Part shown: in pieces, positions 13,101 through 25,808 of the stretch | Layout of the letters: every line of letters starts with the position of its first letter | Position numbering within the stretch: position 1 is the stretch's first letter | Assembly (NCBI GenBank): GCA_932521035.1 | Contig: OW051493.1 | Coordinates: 3,968,001 to 4,032,000 of the forward strand | Source of the DNA: Oscheius dolichura | Lineage: Eukaryota; Nematoda; Chromadorea; Rhabditida; Rhabditidae | Length of the DNA stretch: 64,000 nt | Reading direction: 5' to 3' | The notes under the pieces: model-generated | Told to the model about the DNA's origin: nothing | What the model saw: only the letters and a program-made list of their open reading frames with translations | The model's database searches: none | Made by a program: the position numbers and the translations under genes

Positions 13101-15928
13101 GGGAGATCCGCGGTAAGCAGGTGGAAATTGCGATTCCCGTCGCCGAGCAGCACATCTTTCCGAATCTCTTCGAACGGATCGAGACCTCCCAGAAGGAACT
13201 GCAGATCGGCAGCTTTGGACTGTCGCTTAACTCGTTGGAGCAGGTCTTCCTCCGGGTTTGCAGTTTGACTGAAGAGAAGGAGGAGACGGAGAGAAAGATG
13301 CCGCTGGAGGAGGCACTGGAAGAGCTCTACGGCGAGGAGAGACTCGAGGGATGGCCACTCTACTGGAGCCAGTTCCGAGCCGTCATCACCAAGAAGTACA
13401 TCTATTCCATCCGGTTCTGGTCCCAACTGGTGACCCAGATAGGGCTGCCCATCCTGTCCATCATCGTCGGACTCGTCATGTACACCCTGGCTGATCCGAA
13501 GCAGACGCACTTTCCGATTGGCCGGCCCGTCGGGGGAGACATGTTCATGCAGAACTACACTCGAAACCACGAGACGGAGAGCTTTTCCCAGTTGCTTGGC
13601 AGTGAAGGGCACGTGGTGGATAGTAACGTGGAGCTGAAAAGATTCCTACGAGTCAACTCGGACAAACACTACCAGTTTGGGATCATCTTCGAGACGAATA
13701 AGACAACGGTGAGCTGACATAATGACCCGGGGTTGGGACTTCCGTCTTCTACCAAGAAGAGATTCTCTTTTGCTCATTTCAGCTCCTGCCCAATCCGGTG
13801 CATCGTCTCTCCTTCGCGACGGCGGTCAACACCCTGAGCCGTGCCCGTTTTCCCTCCAGCAATATCACAGCCTCTTTGGAAATCTTCGATCCTTCCGATT
13901 CGCAAGATCAGAATATCATGGTTCAACAGGTTACTTTTGTCAGTTGGAAAAGTAATACAGTCTAGGCTTTGCTATTGTATCTCCTACTAACGATCATGGT
14001 CTGCCAGTTCATAGTCACCCTCATCGAGGATCGGGTCTCGAGGTTCGCTCACCAACAGCTGTTGATGGGAATGAAGCCGCCGATCTACTGGCTGGGAGAG
14101 GTCTTCTACAGTCTGGTGTTCTTCTGCTTCCAGACTGCCGTCTATGTCTTTTCGGCCACGTTTACGGGAATTGTCTCGCCCTTCACCGCAGTCGAGTAGG
14201 TCACCATTAATTTCAGTAGCCGATCTCCTCCTTGTAGACTCCTCTTCCTGTTACTCCTTTACTTTTGGTCTTCAATGCCGACCGTTTTTGTCTTTTCCCG
14301 TTTCATCCATTCCAGTTCAAAAGGAGCTCTTGTCCTGTGGCTTCTGCTCTTTGGCTCACTTGCCATAGGTTATTTTTTTGGAATTTTCTAGAAATGCTCA
14401 CATTCCAGTATACCCTTATCCGCTTGCGGTTAGCTGGCTCAGTGGCTGGAGGATAGTGGTCGATACGCGCCAATGGAATCCACTGTGGATGACGTCTTGG
14501 GAGTTGGGCTATCTGTCTCTGCGTCTGCTCTTCCCATCCGCTACTATGTTTGAGCTGATGGTTTATTTCGTCCAGTACAACAATGGAATATCGACCGGAA
14601 AAGACACGGTGATGCTAATCCGTAGGTCTTCCTCCCATTCCAGCAGCTTTTCCACTTTCAGTCTTCCTATGCTGCTGTCTGTTTGTCACCGGAGCCGCCG
14701 GACTGGTCATTTTCCTTCTCGTCCAGCTCCGTCACATCCGCTACAGTATCGTTCGACTGTTTAAAATTCCCTGTGCCCGCAGCCACATCCCAAAAAAGTC
14801 GATTCTCCCGCCGAGTTCGGTGAGCAGCGTCTCGGAGGGGCAGGTGATGCTCGAAACGTCGGACCTATGCAAAGTCTACAAGAAGAACTGCGCCCTGGCC
14901 CATCTGACAATGTCCGTCAAGACAAATGAAATCTTTGGACTGCTGGGAGTCAGCGGGGCCGGCAAAACGACCGCTTTCAATATACTCACAGGGCAGATGT
15001 TCGCCACCAAGGGGACTGCCACAATTGACGGCACGGACTGCAGGAAAGACTTGGTAGTTTTTTGTTCGCTTTCTGTTGTGAGCATTTATTTCTTCCAGAT
15101 TCTCGGCTTTTGCCCACAATTCGATGCCATTCACAAGGATTTCACTGGCAGACAGGCGCTGACCTTGTTGGCCAGGATACACGGCTACGCGGACCCGGAG
15201 AAGACGACGGACCGCGTCCTGGATATTGTGAAGATGGCCGCCCACGCCGGGAAGAGGATGTACCGATGCAGTGGAGGACAGAAGCGACGGATCAGCGTCG
15301 CCGCCTCGCTTCTTCCAACCAAAAGTAGAATCATCATTATGGACGAGGCAACGGCCGGCATTGATCCAAAGGCCCGTCGTGACATTTGGGAAGTGATCTC
15401 CGCGGCCAGGAACTATTCAGCCGTCCTGATGACGTCCCACAGTATGGACGAGTGCGAGGCCCTGTGCAGCCGTATAGGAATTTTGAAGCAGGGGGGTCTC
15501 GCGATGTTGGGCACTAGTCAGACGTTGAAGTCCAAGTAAGAAGGCGCCGGGTGGAGAAGATCTCGAATTTTTGCTTTAGGTACGGTAACTTCTACACGCT
15601 GACGATGGCCCTGCCGTCTTCGGACAAGAGAGTCGAAGTCACCGACTACGTGGCCCGGTGGTTCCCTGGCTCGATTCTCAAAAGTGACGGCTTCTCGCTC
15701 CATCTGAAGTGGCAAGTGCCCAAGAGGCCGATGGATCGCTGGTCGACAGTTTTCGCCTCTTGCATCGAGCTGAGCGAACGCATCGGAGTGGCCGACTTCT
15801 GCCTGACGCAATCCACTCTCCAGGACATCTTCCTGCTTCTGGCCGGGGAGAACTCGACCGTGCTCAAGGAGTACAACACCACCGGCGTGTCGAGCCAGGC
15901 GCCGATTTCCGACAGTTCGACTCGATAG
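10114..15928 (+). CDS. ABC transporter, subfamily A (full transporter, two TMD-NBD halves)
   Basis: The first recognised exon (10114-10661) encodes the ABCA N-terminal helix and a large extracellular loop. TM segments lie at about 10990-11284, 11615-11925 and 11960-12125. NBD1: Walker A GHNGAGKTTT (about 12400), signature LSGGQ (about 12685), Walker B VVLLDEPTAGMDP (about 12745). A second TM set runs about 13370-14770. NBD2: Walker A GVSGAGKTTA (about 14950), signature CSGGQ (about 15270), Walker B IIIMDEATAGIDP (about 15335). It ends DSSTR at 15928. ABCA proteins move lipids across membranes; C. elegans members include CED-7. The frame opens GTGAAT after an acceptor at 10113, so the start codon must lie upstream or be split across an intron; it was not found. 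The Leu-to-Cys change in the second signature is noted. Some small TMD exons are approximate. Confidence 0.9.
10662..10988 (+). other. Long first intron of the ABCA gene with repeated CCGGTCA motifs
   Basis: This intron is several times longer than its neighbours. CCGGTCA recurs near 10800, 10860 and 10895, together with CCGGCC and CCGGCT variants. No coding exon is apparent inside. It may hold a repeat relic or an enhancer. Confidence 0.4.
11309..11599. repeat. MITE-like inverted-repeat element inside an ABCA intron
   Basis: Arms at 11309-11379 and 11528-11599 are inverted copies of about 70 bases with roughly 85% identity by eye; both carry AAAGGAACCCAGAGGG at the outer end. The whole lies between the donor at 11285 and the acceptor at 11614. 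There is no coding capacity, so it fits a non-autonomous DNA transposon or foldback element. Target-site duplications are unclear. Confidence 0.7.
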
Positions 15929-16010
15929 ACGGCGGCCGATGGCATGCATGCATCTTTTATCCATCCTTCCTGCCAGAGATATGAGTCAAGGCGAGAGAAA
16001 AAAAATGAGC

Positions 16011-16027
16011 GAATAAATTTTTTATTC
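16011..16027. terminator. Bidirectional poly(A) signal region between convergent ABCA and JIP1 genes
   Basis: AATAAA on plus (16012-16017) lies about 85 bases after the ABCA stop, inside a near-palindrome GAATAAATTTTTTATTC. It therefore also reads as AATAAA on minus. JIP1 has nearer TTTATT candidates at about 16490-16512. The rest of 15929-16562 shows no gene. Confidence 0.6.
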
Positions 16028-16562
16028 GAAATATTGTTACAACTCTCGGAGATTGAATGGGTTGGGAGTAGGGAGGGGAGGGGAAAGAAATTCTCTACTT
16101 ACTCAACGTGAGATATTGTAGAAAATTTCCTGTCTATCAAGGAGGCGGAAGAAATCGTATCATCCTTCTCCTCCAGCCCTGTAACAGTTCTTTCTGGTCG
16201 CTAAAAACGTAGGGGAAAGGAGTAGAGAGACATCGCTGGAGCAGTGAGTCTTGTAGAACTCTTTCGACCCCTTGAAGCTACCGACTGTCGGTAAAACAAT
16301 GATCCATGTCGAGTCTCTTCCGACAATGGATCCTTGATTTACTGAGAGTTAGTGCTTTAGGAGAGGATCCTCATAGCAAAGAAGTGAAATGAATTGGTCT
16401 TTGTTGAATGGTTCTATCAATAGCCGACTTTTTCTCTCCCTGAATAGGACGAGGAGAAGCTACTGGGAGGAGATATCTCATTGTCTTCCTTTTATTTGTT
16501 TGAAGTTTTATTGGAAATGACTACCCGTAGGATAAGACCACTAATAGAAAAAGAAGAACAGA

Positions 16563-19500
16563 TCACTCCAAGTAGATGTCTTCGGTCGGGTGGGCGAAGG
16601 CCATGTACTCGTCGTAGGACCGCTTGAATGCTCGTCTAAACGCCAGTAATTAGAGATATCTGAATAATAAGTCTTACCCGATGGACTCTACAATAGGTTG
16701 GGTGGACATGTTGGACATGAAGACGTGACAGGCGAATCGGGGTAGGAGAGGGTGTTTGGTAATGAAACCAAAATATCTGGAAGGAGTCGACGGGAGGAGG
16801 AGGGCACCCACTTGAGTTGTTTGGGATGAGCTCCACAGAAACTGATATTCTGGAGACTGTAGAAAAAGTCGAAGGTGGGACATTGGAAGAACTGAATTGG
16901 ACTTATCCCCGACTCAACGAGAGACTTACATTCTTCTTCTTTTTGTCGATAACATGGATACCTCGGAAGGAGATTTCCATAAGCACTGTTTGGGGGACGA
17001 TTGTCTCCTCCCGATCCTTGTAAATGGCCAGGACCTAAAGGGAAGACGTTGAGGAGGACGAAAGGAGATGGGCTACCTTGTTCATGGCCTGGATAAGGAC
17101 GTCGTTTCCTTTGTGGTGGGCGACTTCGATCGAGGCCAGCATCGTCAAGTAGAAGGTGTCCCTCTCGTTTGTAAGCACTTCTAAATATTCTGTATTTATA
17201 GGAAAGAGAGCTGTACTCACTGTTGACAGCAGAAGGGAGGACTCCGAGACAAATCTCCTCGACAATGTCAATCTCACAGACCACGGAGGTTGGGAAGATG
17301 CCCGTCATACTCGTACGGAGATTCGTCCCTGGAATGAGCTACTAGATGTTCCCAGTGCCCTTTCCTACCGTAACTCCAGTGGTCTTCGCATTGCCTGTCC
17401 ACGTGGACAGCGTCTCCGATTTCAAGGAGGAGCTCATCCTGATGCCTAAATCTCATTTTCAAAAAGGAAAGAGTCATTTCCTGACCTTGGGATAAAAGTG
17501 GACTGGACTCGGTGGGTGGGGTTGAGGCTCTCCGAGGTTGTGCAAGACGACACTCCGGAGGAATCGTCTGGTGAGAAGAAAGCTAAAACAGTCAAATTAT
17601 CGAGAAATTGACAATTGGGTACATTTCCGCGGCCTCCTATAAGAGTTCCCGTTGATCGTGTCGTCCTCATAGTACGACTCTTCAAAAGTACTCCTGGCCA
17701 AGACGGAGTCCGTCATTCCTAAACACGTGTCTCGTGACTATAATAAGATGAAACTAACCGTCGATGAAACAAAGAGTGTGGTCATTTTTAGAAGGCGGAG
17801 GCGGCATTGCCATTGTGGGCAATCTGGACAAAATTGTCGAGTGCAGCGGCAGAGGAGGCAGCCGACGGCCCGAAGAGTGCGGTGACGGGAGGACTGCAAA
17901 TTAGGAGCTTATTATACATTCACGAGGGGGAAACAAGGCGGTTAATATCGGTCTTGCTGACATCAACGGGTAGTTTTTGATGTTGGGACTGGGGGGAATT
18001 GATTGTTGTCAGGAGAAGGAAAAGGAAGAGGAGAAGGGGATGACGCGGGGAAGAGAGTCATCAGTCAGGGAAGAGACTCACTCAATGCATAAAAGGAGCC
18101 AGCTGGGGGCCAGTCATCGGATAATGAATGAGAAACCTCCGGCCTGCGCCCAGTCGTAATCTATTTAGTCCTCCTCTCCGGCCCAGAGGGGTGGACGTGG
18201 ACCGGCAAAATAAACGGTTATTTGAAGCCGTGGGGGGAATGACTGCTGACGGAGCTACTTTTTATACAACGGGGTAGGAGCTAATGGTTTGAAGTAATCA
18301 AGTAACTCGGGTTGCAATTCAACCAAATGAACACTAAACTACGAAGACAGAGAACGGAAAAAGTAGGCGAGGATACCAGAGGATTGTTATTCTAACGGGG
18401 AAGAAGAGACAGGGGGAATGCATAGATGTCGTTGTCGCCTTGGGCGTGTTCCTGTCAAGGACAGAATGAGGACGAGAATAAATGGCAATTTGAGACCAGA
18501 AGACCAATGCTCAAGATGAAATTTTCTGCTTCTGCTCGGTTCATTTAGAGAGATCAAAGGGAGGGAGCCCTTCCCAGATGATGTCAACCTGTGCCTACGG
18601 ATCAAAGGGTACAGGAGGATACCGAGAAGGAGAAGAAAAAAAGGAGAGACCAGAATGAAATAGGAGCCTTCCATATGATTGCCAGATGACGTTGGAAGAG
18701 GGAGAGGCTGCTTGGGGGAGGTTGGAATCGATGTCCGACAATGGAAGAGAGGGGGAAGAGATTCCGAGATCAATAGGGAGACGTCTCCCAGTGGTTAGGA
18801 AATTGACAAAGATTGAGGGCTACGATAAACACGAGGAGTAACGAAAGGGAGACGAGGACATAATGAGAAAGGTGGGAGAGGAAAAACATGTTATTATGGA
18901 AGGGGGATAGACTCACCGTGAGGAGGAGACATCGGTGTCTTGATGTGGGCGTAGGGATCGTTTCTTGGAGCTGGCCTGGAAGACGACTTATTAAACACGA
19001 AGAGGATAGTTTATGTTGAGGTCGTTTTGTCAAAAAGGACTTAAGAAAAGACGCCCATTCAATTACGGCAAAGCCATAACGGAGCGAAAGGAGGACCTCA
19101 TAAGACGGGCCCGGGGCGAGAGAGGCCACGCAAATCAACGGGTCATCTTGTTAAGAATGGAAATTTCAACGCCTCCTACTCAAGGCTAATCGGGTTGCGA
19201 AAACAAGGAAGTACCTTGGAGCCGGGTCCATGGGAGACTGCGATTGGCCGTGGAGACTGAGGACAGAACAGACACCGGTGCACGGCCTTTGTAGGTTCAA
19301 GGTGGAAGGAGGCCGGGGAACACACCTGGAAGACTTTTATAATCTTTGGGGGAGCGGAGGGTGGTCGGTCGCCAGGAGAGAATTGGCGGACTCTGCCCGG
19401 CCGAAATTCATCACACCGACAGGGCTAATAGCTCGGGAGGAAAACTAGAAGGGAACACGGCCATTGAAGGGGATCACCGGCCGAGTAATTCGCTGAGCAA

Positions 19501-22500
19501 AAGCCGTTTCCACCCAATTACCACGAGAAAATAGAAGAGAGGGGCTCTTTGAGACGTACCGGACATCTTGTCGACTCCCGAGGAGGAGATCCTGCTCCTC
19601 ATACTCCTGTCGCTGGTGAGACTCGTAGAAAGCCCTGTCATACATCGACATCGACGTGGTCAGGGTTCCTAACAAAGGAGGATGTCTATTGCTTGAATTG
19701 GGACATACCCGCATTGTATCCCACGTCGTCTGGTCTCTTCGGCAGTTTCCTCCTGCCTTTCCTAAACTCGTCCGTGGTGAAGCTCCTTCTCAGCCGCTGT
19801 CCCTCCATGTAACTGTTGTGCACCGACAGCTTGGCCCAGTCCTCCTCCTCCGGCCAACTCTGTTGAGTCAGCTGGACGATGCTTCCCCTCTCAAGCCAGG
19901 CGGTCCTCTTGGCTAGTTCAAATCTTAACAAGGACTATTTCAGTTTCAATTCAAGATACCGTAACCTTTCGCCGTCGTCCAGGTGAGAATGAGCAGAATG
20001 AGTGGAGCTGCCCAGTTGGACTGCCGCCTCCGGGGGCAAGGGGGTCGTGCCCCCCATGGTCCATTCAACAATCCGTGGAGGAAGATTCTCTTGGTCCGAG
20101 TGTTGATGTTCCGGCTCGTGGTGGACAGGAATGTAGTGTGGATCTTCTTGGGATCCGACTTCCTGGAGATCATAGAGGCCGCAGTGAGCAGAGCGGGACA
20201 TGGTTACCGAGGCCGACGGCCGTTGAAAGCGAGCCAACTGAAATAATCCGTGATGAGAGGAGGTCTCTCTTGCCTGCATTGACTGTGTCCGCGGTATTCG
20301 TACTTCCTCGTCCACCCACCCAGCCCTCGCCTGTCGGAAGTCCTCCTCGGGCCACACCTGAACTTTACATTTTAAATGGAATTCCCCCTTGAGCTGACCT
20401 CCTGTTGTGGCCAAGGTTCCCTTTGGGGCCATTCGTCTTCGGAAGAGCCTGTTGATTCTCGTGAGAAGTCGTCTTCCGCGGGACGGGGACGGAGCTGGAG
20501 GGAGCGGGACGAGGTCATCCGGACTGAAAAGGGAACTGATCTATCTCTCACGCTATTTATTTTAGAGGCGATAACTGTGTCGTTGCCAGGCAGCTGGGAC
20601 AAACAACCAGGAGGATAGGGTAAGGGATCGGAGAGAAAGGGGGATCCGCGCCAATTAGAAGACGGGAAACAGGACTTCTTGGGACAAAGGCGTGTCTGGA
20701 GGAGGAGAGCAGGCCGAGGAGATGAAAAATTTATGGACTGAGGCTGCAGGGGAAATATAAAAAATAACACGGATGCTGCATAATGTAGGGCTACCGTCTC
20801 TCCCAATCGGATGTTTTCACAGTCAGAGCAATTTGCCCGAGGAAATGGCAGACTGTTTGCCTGCCCGCCTCCGTCTCATCTGGGCCACTTCCTGGAGGGA
20901 CTTTAAATAGGATGCGACCCCCAAATAGAGCCGGAGAAAATGAGGAAGTTCATTGGGAAGCACTTGGCCGTAGCGAGACGTGTGCATAAGTGGCTGGATG
21001 CTTTGGCTGATTGCCGTAGAAGGAGGGGATCTACTCTCTATTGGATTAGTGCCCCGTAAACACGGGCCTTACTCATACCCGGGGACTATAGCAGCTACCT
21101 GGACAGCCCCTCGATCGAAGCCAGACGGAACTTTGAGTAATCCGGTCTAATGAGAGAGACTCCCACACGGACCAGCAAGAAGAAAAGTTCGTGGGAAACG
21201 GATGGAATGACAAGCAGGGCACATTGCATGTCACACCTGCTGTGGAATCGATGGACACAAGTGAAAAAGTAATGAGAGCCAGGGGGATTAGAGGAGGAAT
21301 AACAGGCGAGGAGCAGGGGAGGACACGCCTCCTCGTACTGTACTCGGAATTATCCCTGATGTCACCCTCCTTGTCACTGGGAAGGACGGGAGGAGGAGAC
21401 CATCTCGAGGGGAAGAAACACGGGCAATCCGATCATTCGTTAATTTTTGAACCTTACGACGGAAACACTCCTAGACATGCAGGAATGGTTAATTAGGAAG
21501 AGGATTCGAATGGTCTGGTACAGAAAGACGGGCTCACCTTGATTGCCAGGCAGGCCGAGGACGGGGGAGAGAGGTCGCGGTGGAGAAGGCGTCTCGGCCG
21601 CTGATCCCGAACTGGAGGGTAGTGGAATGGAATTCTGGGAGAGACCTGCAAGGCACTTGGTCTTAGGAGAAGGAGGAAGGGATAATCCGGGAAGATTCCC
21701 TGGATGGAAGTGTTATGCGGGGCGAACTCGATTCATCACATTGAGGCTGGGCCTAACCCAGGATGAAAAACGCAGCTGTCGGGTTTGCCTCCCCATTGGT
21801 TAGGACGTCTTCAACCGCATTTCAAGTGCACTAGGGGGATTTTAATAACTGGTTGGGACTGCTCCAGCCGGGTTCATATAGAAAACATGGGAGCTGGGAA
21901 AGAAGTACATGGGTCAGCACTAACTGACAACCCGCCTCGGGGGACTGTAGCTGTCAAAAAGGGAAAAGTACTTGATGAAATGGGCTTCACACGCGTCATC
22001 GGGGCCTAATACCGAGGAGTGCAGGTCGAGAATTTGTGTGTTTGCTGCCGGGGGGCTACTAATTGAAAAATGGGTGGAGCCCGGCTCAAGTTTCATCCAT
22101 TACTGACAAACGATTTCAATTATTTCATACTTCGCCCGTCTGCATTTTGGGAAAACCTTACCGGCCGGGGTCTCTATGACCGGGTAACTCCGGGAGAACT
22201 GATGGATGGCGTTGAAGGCCCGGCTGTCCTCCTCGGCCTCCTCGTCCTCTCCCTGGTCACTCTCTTCCGCGTCCTCCTCCCCATATTCCGGGGCAGACCA
22301 ACAGCCATTTCTCTCGTCCTCTGTAAGTACTTCTGTCCTCCTGATACCCAGAGAGACCCACCGATTTCAGAGTCCAGTCCGTTCTCATCCCCTAGATAGA
22401 CATTGGGTGGCGACGACCAGCTTCCAGAATTTTGCGGTGAGATCTGTAAATTTGCATTCTGCAAGACAGCACGTTCTCCCAGTTTGGGGCCGTCACTCAA

Positions 22501-23102
22501 GTTAAGGGGGACTGCGTTCCTTTTGAACTTCTAATCGGGTTTCCCCATCGGCCGGTGCTCATCCCTCCATTTATCACCCCAAAAGGTGCCATTAATCGAG
22601 GATGCAAGCTCGAGAGGGATCAGTGCAAGGACATTCGTTCCAACCCGTAAATCGAGAGGGACAAACCTGGAACCTCCGGTGGCCTTTCGGTTTCGGCGAG
22701 TCGGGTTCCGGCCATTTCTGGTCGAGTTGTATTGGGCAGGGCATGACCATCTCCAGCTCGCTCTCCTGTTCGATCTGCTTTGTTGTTGAGTCGAGCATTT
22801 TGGCCAGACTGATCTGACGGGGCAATGTTCTCTTTTTACCGAGGTCTAATCTCACTTCGAAGCTCGTTTTACTGGCCTTCATTGAGTGCGTTTGACGCTG
22901 AATCGTGTAGGCCGACTTGCTCTTTATGAGGCTCCTGAGAATTGGATGTACGGCGAACTCGGCGTCACTGGAAAAGCCTAGGGACTTATCGAGGAAGGGG
23001 GTACCTATCGCTGTCGCTGTCCTCCTCCTCCTCCTCGATGACATCCTCTTCCTCTTCCTCTTCCATCTGTTGTCCCCATGGGCTGGAGGCCTCCGACCGT
23101 GA
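16563..23102 (-). CDS. jip-1: JNK-interacting protein 1 (JIP1/MAPK8IP1-type MAP kinase scaffold), 5' end incomplete
   Basis: The C-terminus is decisive. An SH3 domain reads [20 protein letters not shown] then GIFPTSVV (about 17530-17240). A PTB/PID domain reads [36 protein letters not shown] and RFACHVF (about 17130-16680). The protein ends TEDIYLE with a stop at 16563-16565, the same ending as vertebrate JIP1. Upstream exons are less certain: an acidic exon (23102 to about 23005), an exon with the basic-hydrophobic stretch [11 protein letters not shown] near 22830 that could be the JNK-binding docking site, an acidic exon 22322-22162, exons about 20430-19560, and one near 17730-17640. JIP1 tethers JNK, MKK7 and MLK kinases and links cargo to kinesin-1. 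Introns in the N-terminal half are unusually long for this locus (1-2 kb); the first exon was not found. Confidence 0.88.
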
Positions 23103-25154
23103 CTGGAAATTGTTTTCAGACGAAACACCACCAGTGGCTCACCTTGATTAGAATAGTTTCTTCTTCTAGACTTTTTCGGCCGCTTTGCATTCACTATAAA
23201 CAAATTCATCGGATAAAAAAGAGCCATCAAAGATCAAGAATTACTCGAAAAGGAGGAATAATTTAGCGAGCCGGGTGCAAAGAAGTTCGCGAGCTGCACG
23301 AATCCGCAAAGAATCGACATCCTTCTTTCGAAACGAACAAGCTTATTTTGGGAATACGAGGAACACAGGATAAGACGGGGTGGGTCAGTTCAAAAGAGCA
23401 GGGTTGACCTGTCCTCGGAGCCACTCAACTAAATTATTCATAGAACCCCCTGCGTTGCCAAGTCGACGCGTATGAAATATGACCTAATCCCGCTGATAAC
23501 CGATGCATCCCGGCTAATTTCCGAGAATGTTACGGGGGACGAGGAGGAGAGGCACACTCATAAGCATTAGGAGTGGTCTAGGCCAATTCGAGAGGCAGAG
23601 CCGTCCATTTGAAAAGCCGTGGAGAGGTAATTAACGGAAATTGTCGGGGGCGACAACACGGGGCCAAATCCCTGGTCAGGGGTTCAGGAAGGAGGATTAG
23701 TAAGGGGAGGAGAAACAGGAAATGATCCCGAGGAAAGAGAGAGATCGTGAGAGGACGAGGAGAAACGAGTGGAGACGTCTGGGAGAAGAGGGAGATCCTT
23801 GGATTTCAAGGGCGAATACATCCCTGGGACAGGGCCATCCATAAGGAATTAGTCAGAAAAGACGCAAAGAACAAGACCCTGCTCCTTTTGAATATTCCCT
23901 GAAATGGACAAAGAGCAGCCGGATTCCCTCCCGTGATTTATTTTTGGCGTTAGCCACCTGTTTTCCCTGGCCAAATCACAAATTCATCTGGGAATATTGA
24001 AAATAATCCCGAAAAAGAGTAGGCCGTCCGTAAACAGGGTGTGTTTGGCCGGCCGAAAAGAGCCCCCAGGTGGATCAGAGGACGGCCGGAGGGGAGAGAG
24101 GGGATTAATTGAAGAGGTCTCTCCTGCCGGCGGCGTCAACAACCGACGGCGTGTATCTCGGCCACTGACAAGTCGGCCCCGATTGGCGGATAATGAAATT
24201 CGATGTGGATCTAATTAGGGTATCTGAGGCTGTATATTGCGAGTGTGCGTGTGTTCTCTCCCGAGTTGGCTCCCCTATTGATCGCCCCGCCCGCCAGAAG
24301 ATGAAGAAGAAGCCCGTCGAAATCGCCTTCCTTATCCCGTCTGAGACGGTCCATCCGGACCGGCCGACGTCTGTTTCCTTGTGCCAGTCCCGGTAATTGG
24401 CCCAGGCGGCCGGCCAAGCAGATTTCCTTGAGAACATAAACAACCCGGACGGCTAATGCTATGCTATTCCGCTTGTAAATGGGAGAGGATCCTCTCCATT
24501 GAACTTTCTGTAAATAAATTATGCTACATAAATAATTGCTCTCTGTAAACTCTCTTCTATTAACAGAGACATGTACAAATTCGTCCTGTTGGCTCCTCGA
24601 CTAAAAGGCACGCGATATTTTGTAATGGCGCCGGTTTCTGATCGAAAAAATAGAGGAGATGCAAATTTTGCAGAAAATTTAGCAGGAATGCAGCCGAATT
24701 ACGGCCTATTCGCAGCAGTCAACCGGAAACGACGAGGCATCCAGCTCATCCCCTACAGAATTCAAAGATCTCTGTTTTGTGCTTAATAAAATGTCGTTGT
24801 GTTTGTCTTCTTCGGTCACATATCTGAAGGAAATGAGTTCTATGAATTGGGAGACGAGGAGCCAACTCGCGCGGCAATCTCAAAAACTTGAGCAAACAGC
24901 CGTCTCCCGGTGATCACTTCAATATATTCAATAGGTTCAACCCGTCGTGAGTCATCTGCCATGATGTCAGCCGCCGTCGGTGCCCGTCTTTTCTTCTTTG
25001 CATAATATTTTGACCTGGGTCATTTATCATCGAAACTCGGCTTGTTTACTATTTGGCTGAACCATAAGCATATTTCTAAGAGGGGACAACTTCACGTGTC
25101 TCCTCACTTCCGTTCGTTTCCCTTATCTCCTTCTTCTAGAGATCGATTGACACC
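23103..25154. other. Long non-coding stretch between JIP1 5' region and the Ly6 gene
   Basis: This probably includes the JIP1 promoter and first exon(s), which I could not place. A 71-codon open frame at 24571-24786 has no recognisable domain, signal or splice context. Nothing else supported. Confidence 0.4.
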
Positions 25155-25642
25155 ATGAACTTATTCGGATCTCTTCTGGTATTCGGCATCGTAGTTGGGG
25201 TGGCCACTGCTCTCCAGTGCTACAATGCTTGTGAGTCAGAATAGTAGACAACAGAGGCATTCCCTTCTAGATTCGTCGAGTAAGAACTACTTCCCCACGA
25301 AAAGTGAATACATCACATGCCCTAGAGCGTCGACCCGTTGTTTTAAGTAGGCTACTGTCCTCCACCGAACAGACACCATTTCCAGGATGACGACGGATTA
25401 CAGAAGCCACGGTAGCCAGCGATCCGTCAGCTTCGGCTGTGACGAGATGTCTGACTCCTTCTGCTATGTGAGCTATTACCGTAATCCGGTCAAATTCCTC
25501 TCTTCAGGGAATTCGAGACGGGCAGTGTAGTAACGAGGCGGGTGTGAAGATCTGTTGCTGTGGAAGTGACCTGTGCAACTCCGGGACGACGGCCGGCCCC
25601 TTGGCCATCCTCGCCCTCTTCTCCGCCTTCTATCTATTCTAA
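25155..25642 (+). CDS. Ly6/uPAR-like (three-finger) GPI-anchored protein
   Basis: Four exons: 25155-25230, 25271-25346, 25386-25467 and 25508-25642. The signal peptide is MNLFGSLLVFGIVVGVATA. The mature part starts LQCYNA, has Cys spacing typical of Ly6 domains and ends with the diagnostic CCCGSDLCN block. A short hydrophobic tail (PLAILALFSAFYLF) follows, as expected for GPI attachment. About 120 residues, normal for the family. Ly6 proteins modulate receptors such as nicotinic channels or act in adhesion; the partner cannot be told. It stands just upstream of the convergent PLEKHM1-like gene, and the two stops are only about 170 bases apart. Confidence 0.88.
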
Positions 25643-25808
25643 AACACTATGGGTCATGTTTATTACTCACGATAAAAGTTCAATAAGTATTATCACCATG
25701 TTTTTGAGATTGACTCGATATGAGCAGAGGGGGGACTGATATTTACAAGCTATACATGAAAGGCACTATGGACATATTATTGCACGGGGGATGAACCTGA
25801 GAGTGGGA

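Noticed and set aside
22592-23230. 212-codon minus-strand frame with an Arg-rich stretch
   Set aside because: The Arg-rich part is the shadow of an acidic Glu/Asp exon in another frame; the acidic reading is flanked by proper splice sites and belongs to JIP1.
24571-24786. 71-codon plus-strand frame
   Set aside because: No domain, no splice support, surrounded by non-coding sequence.
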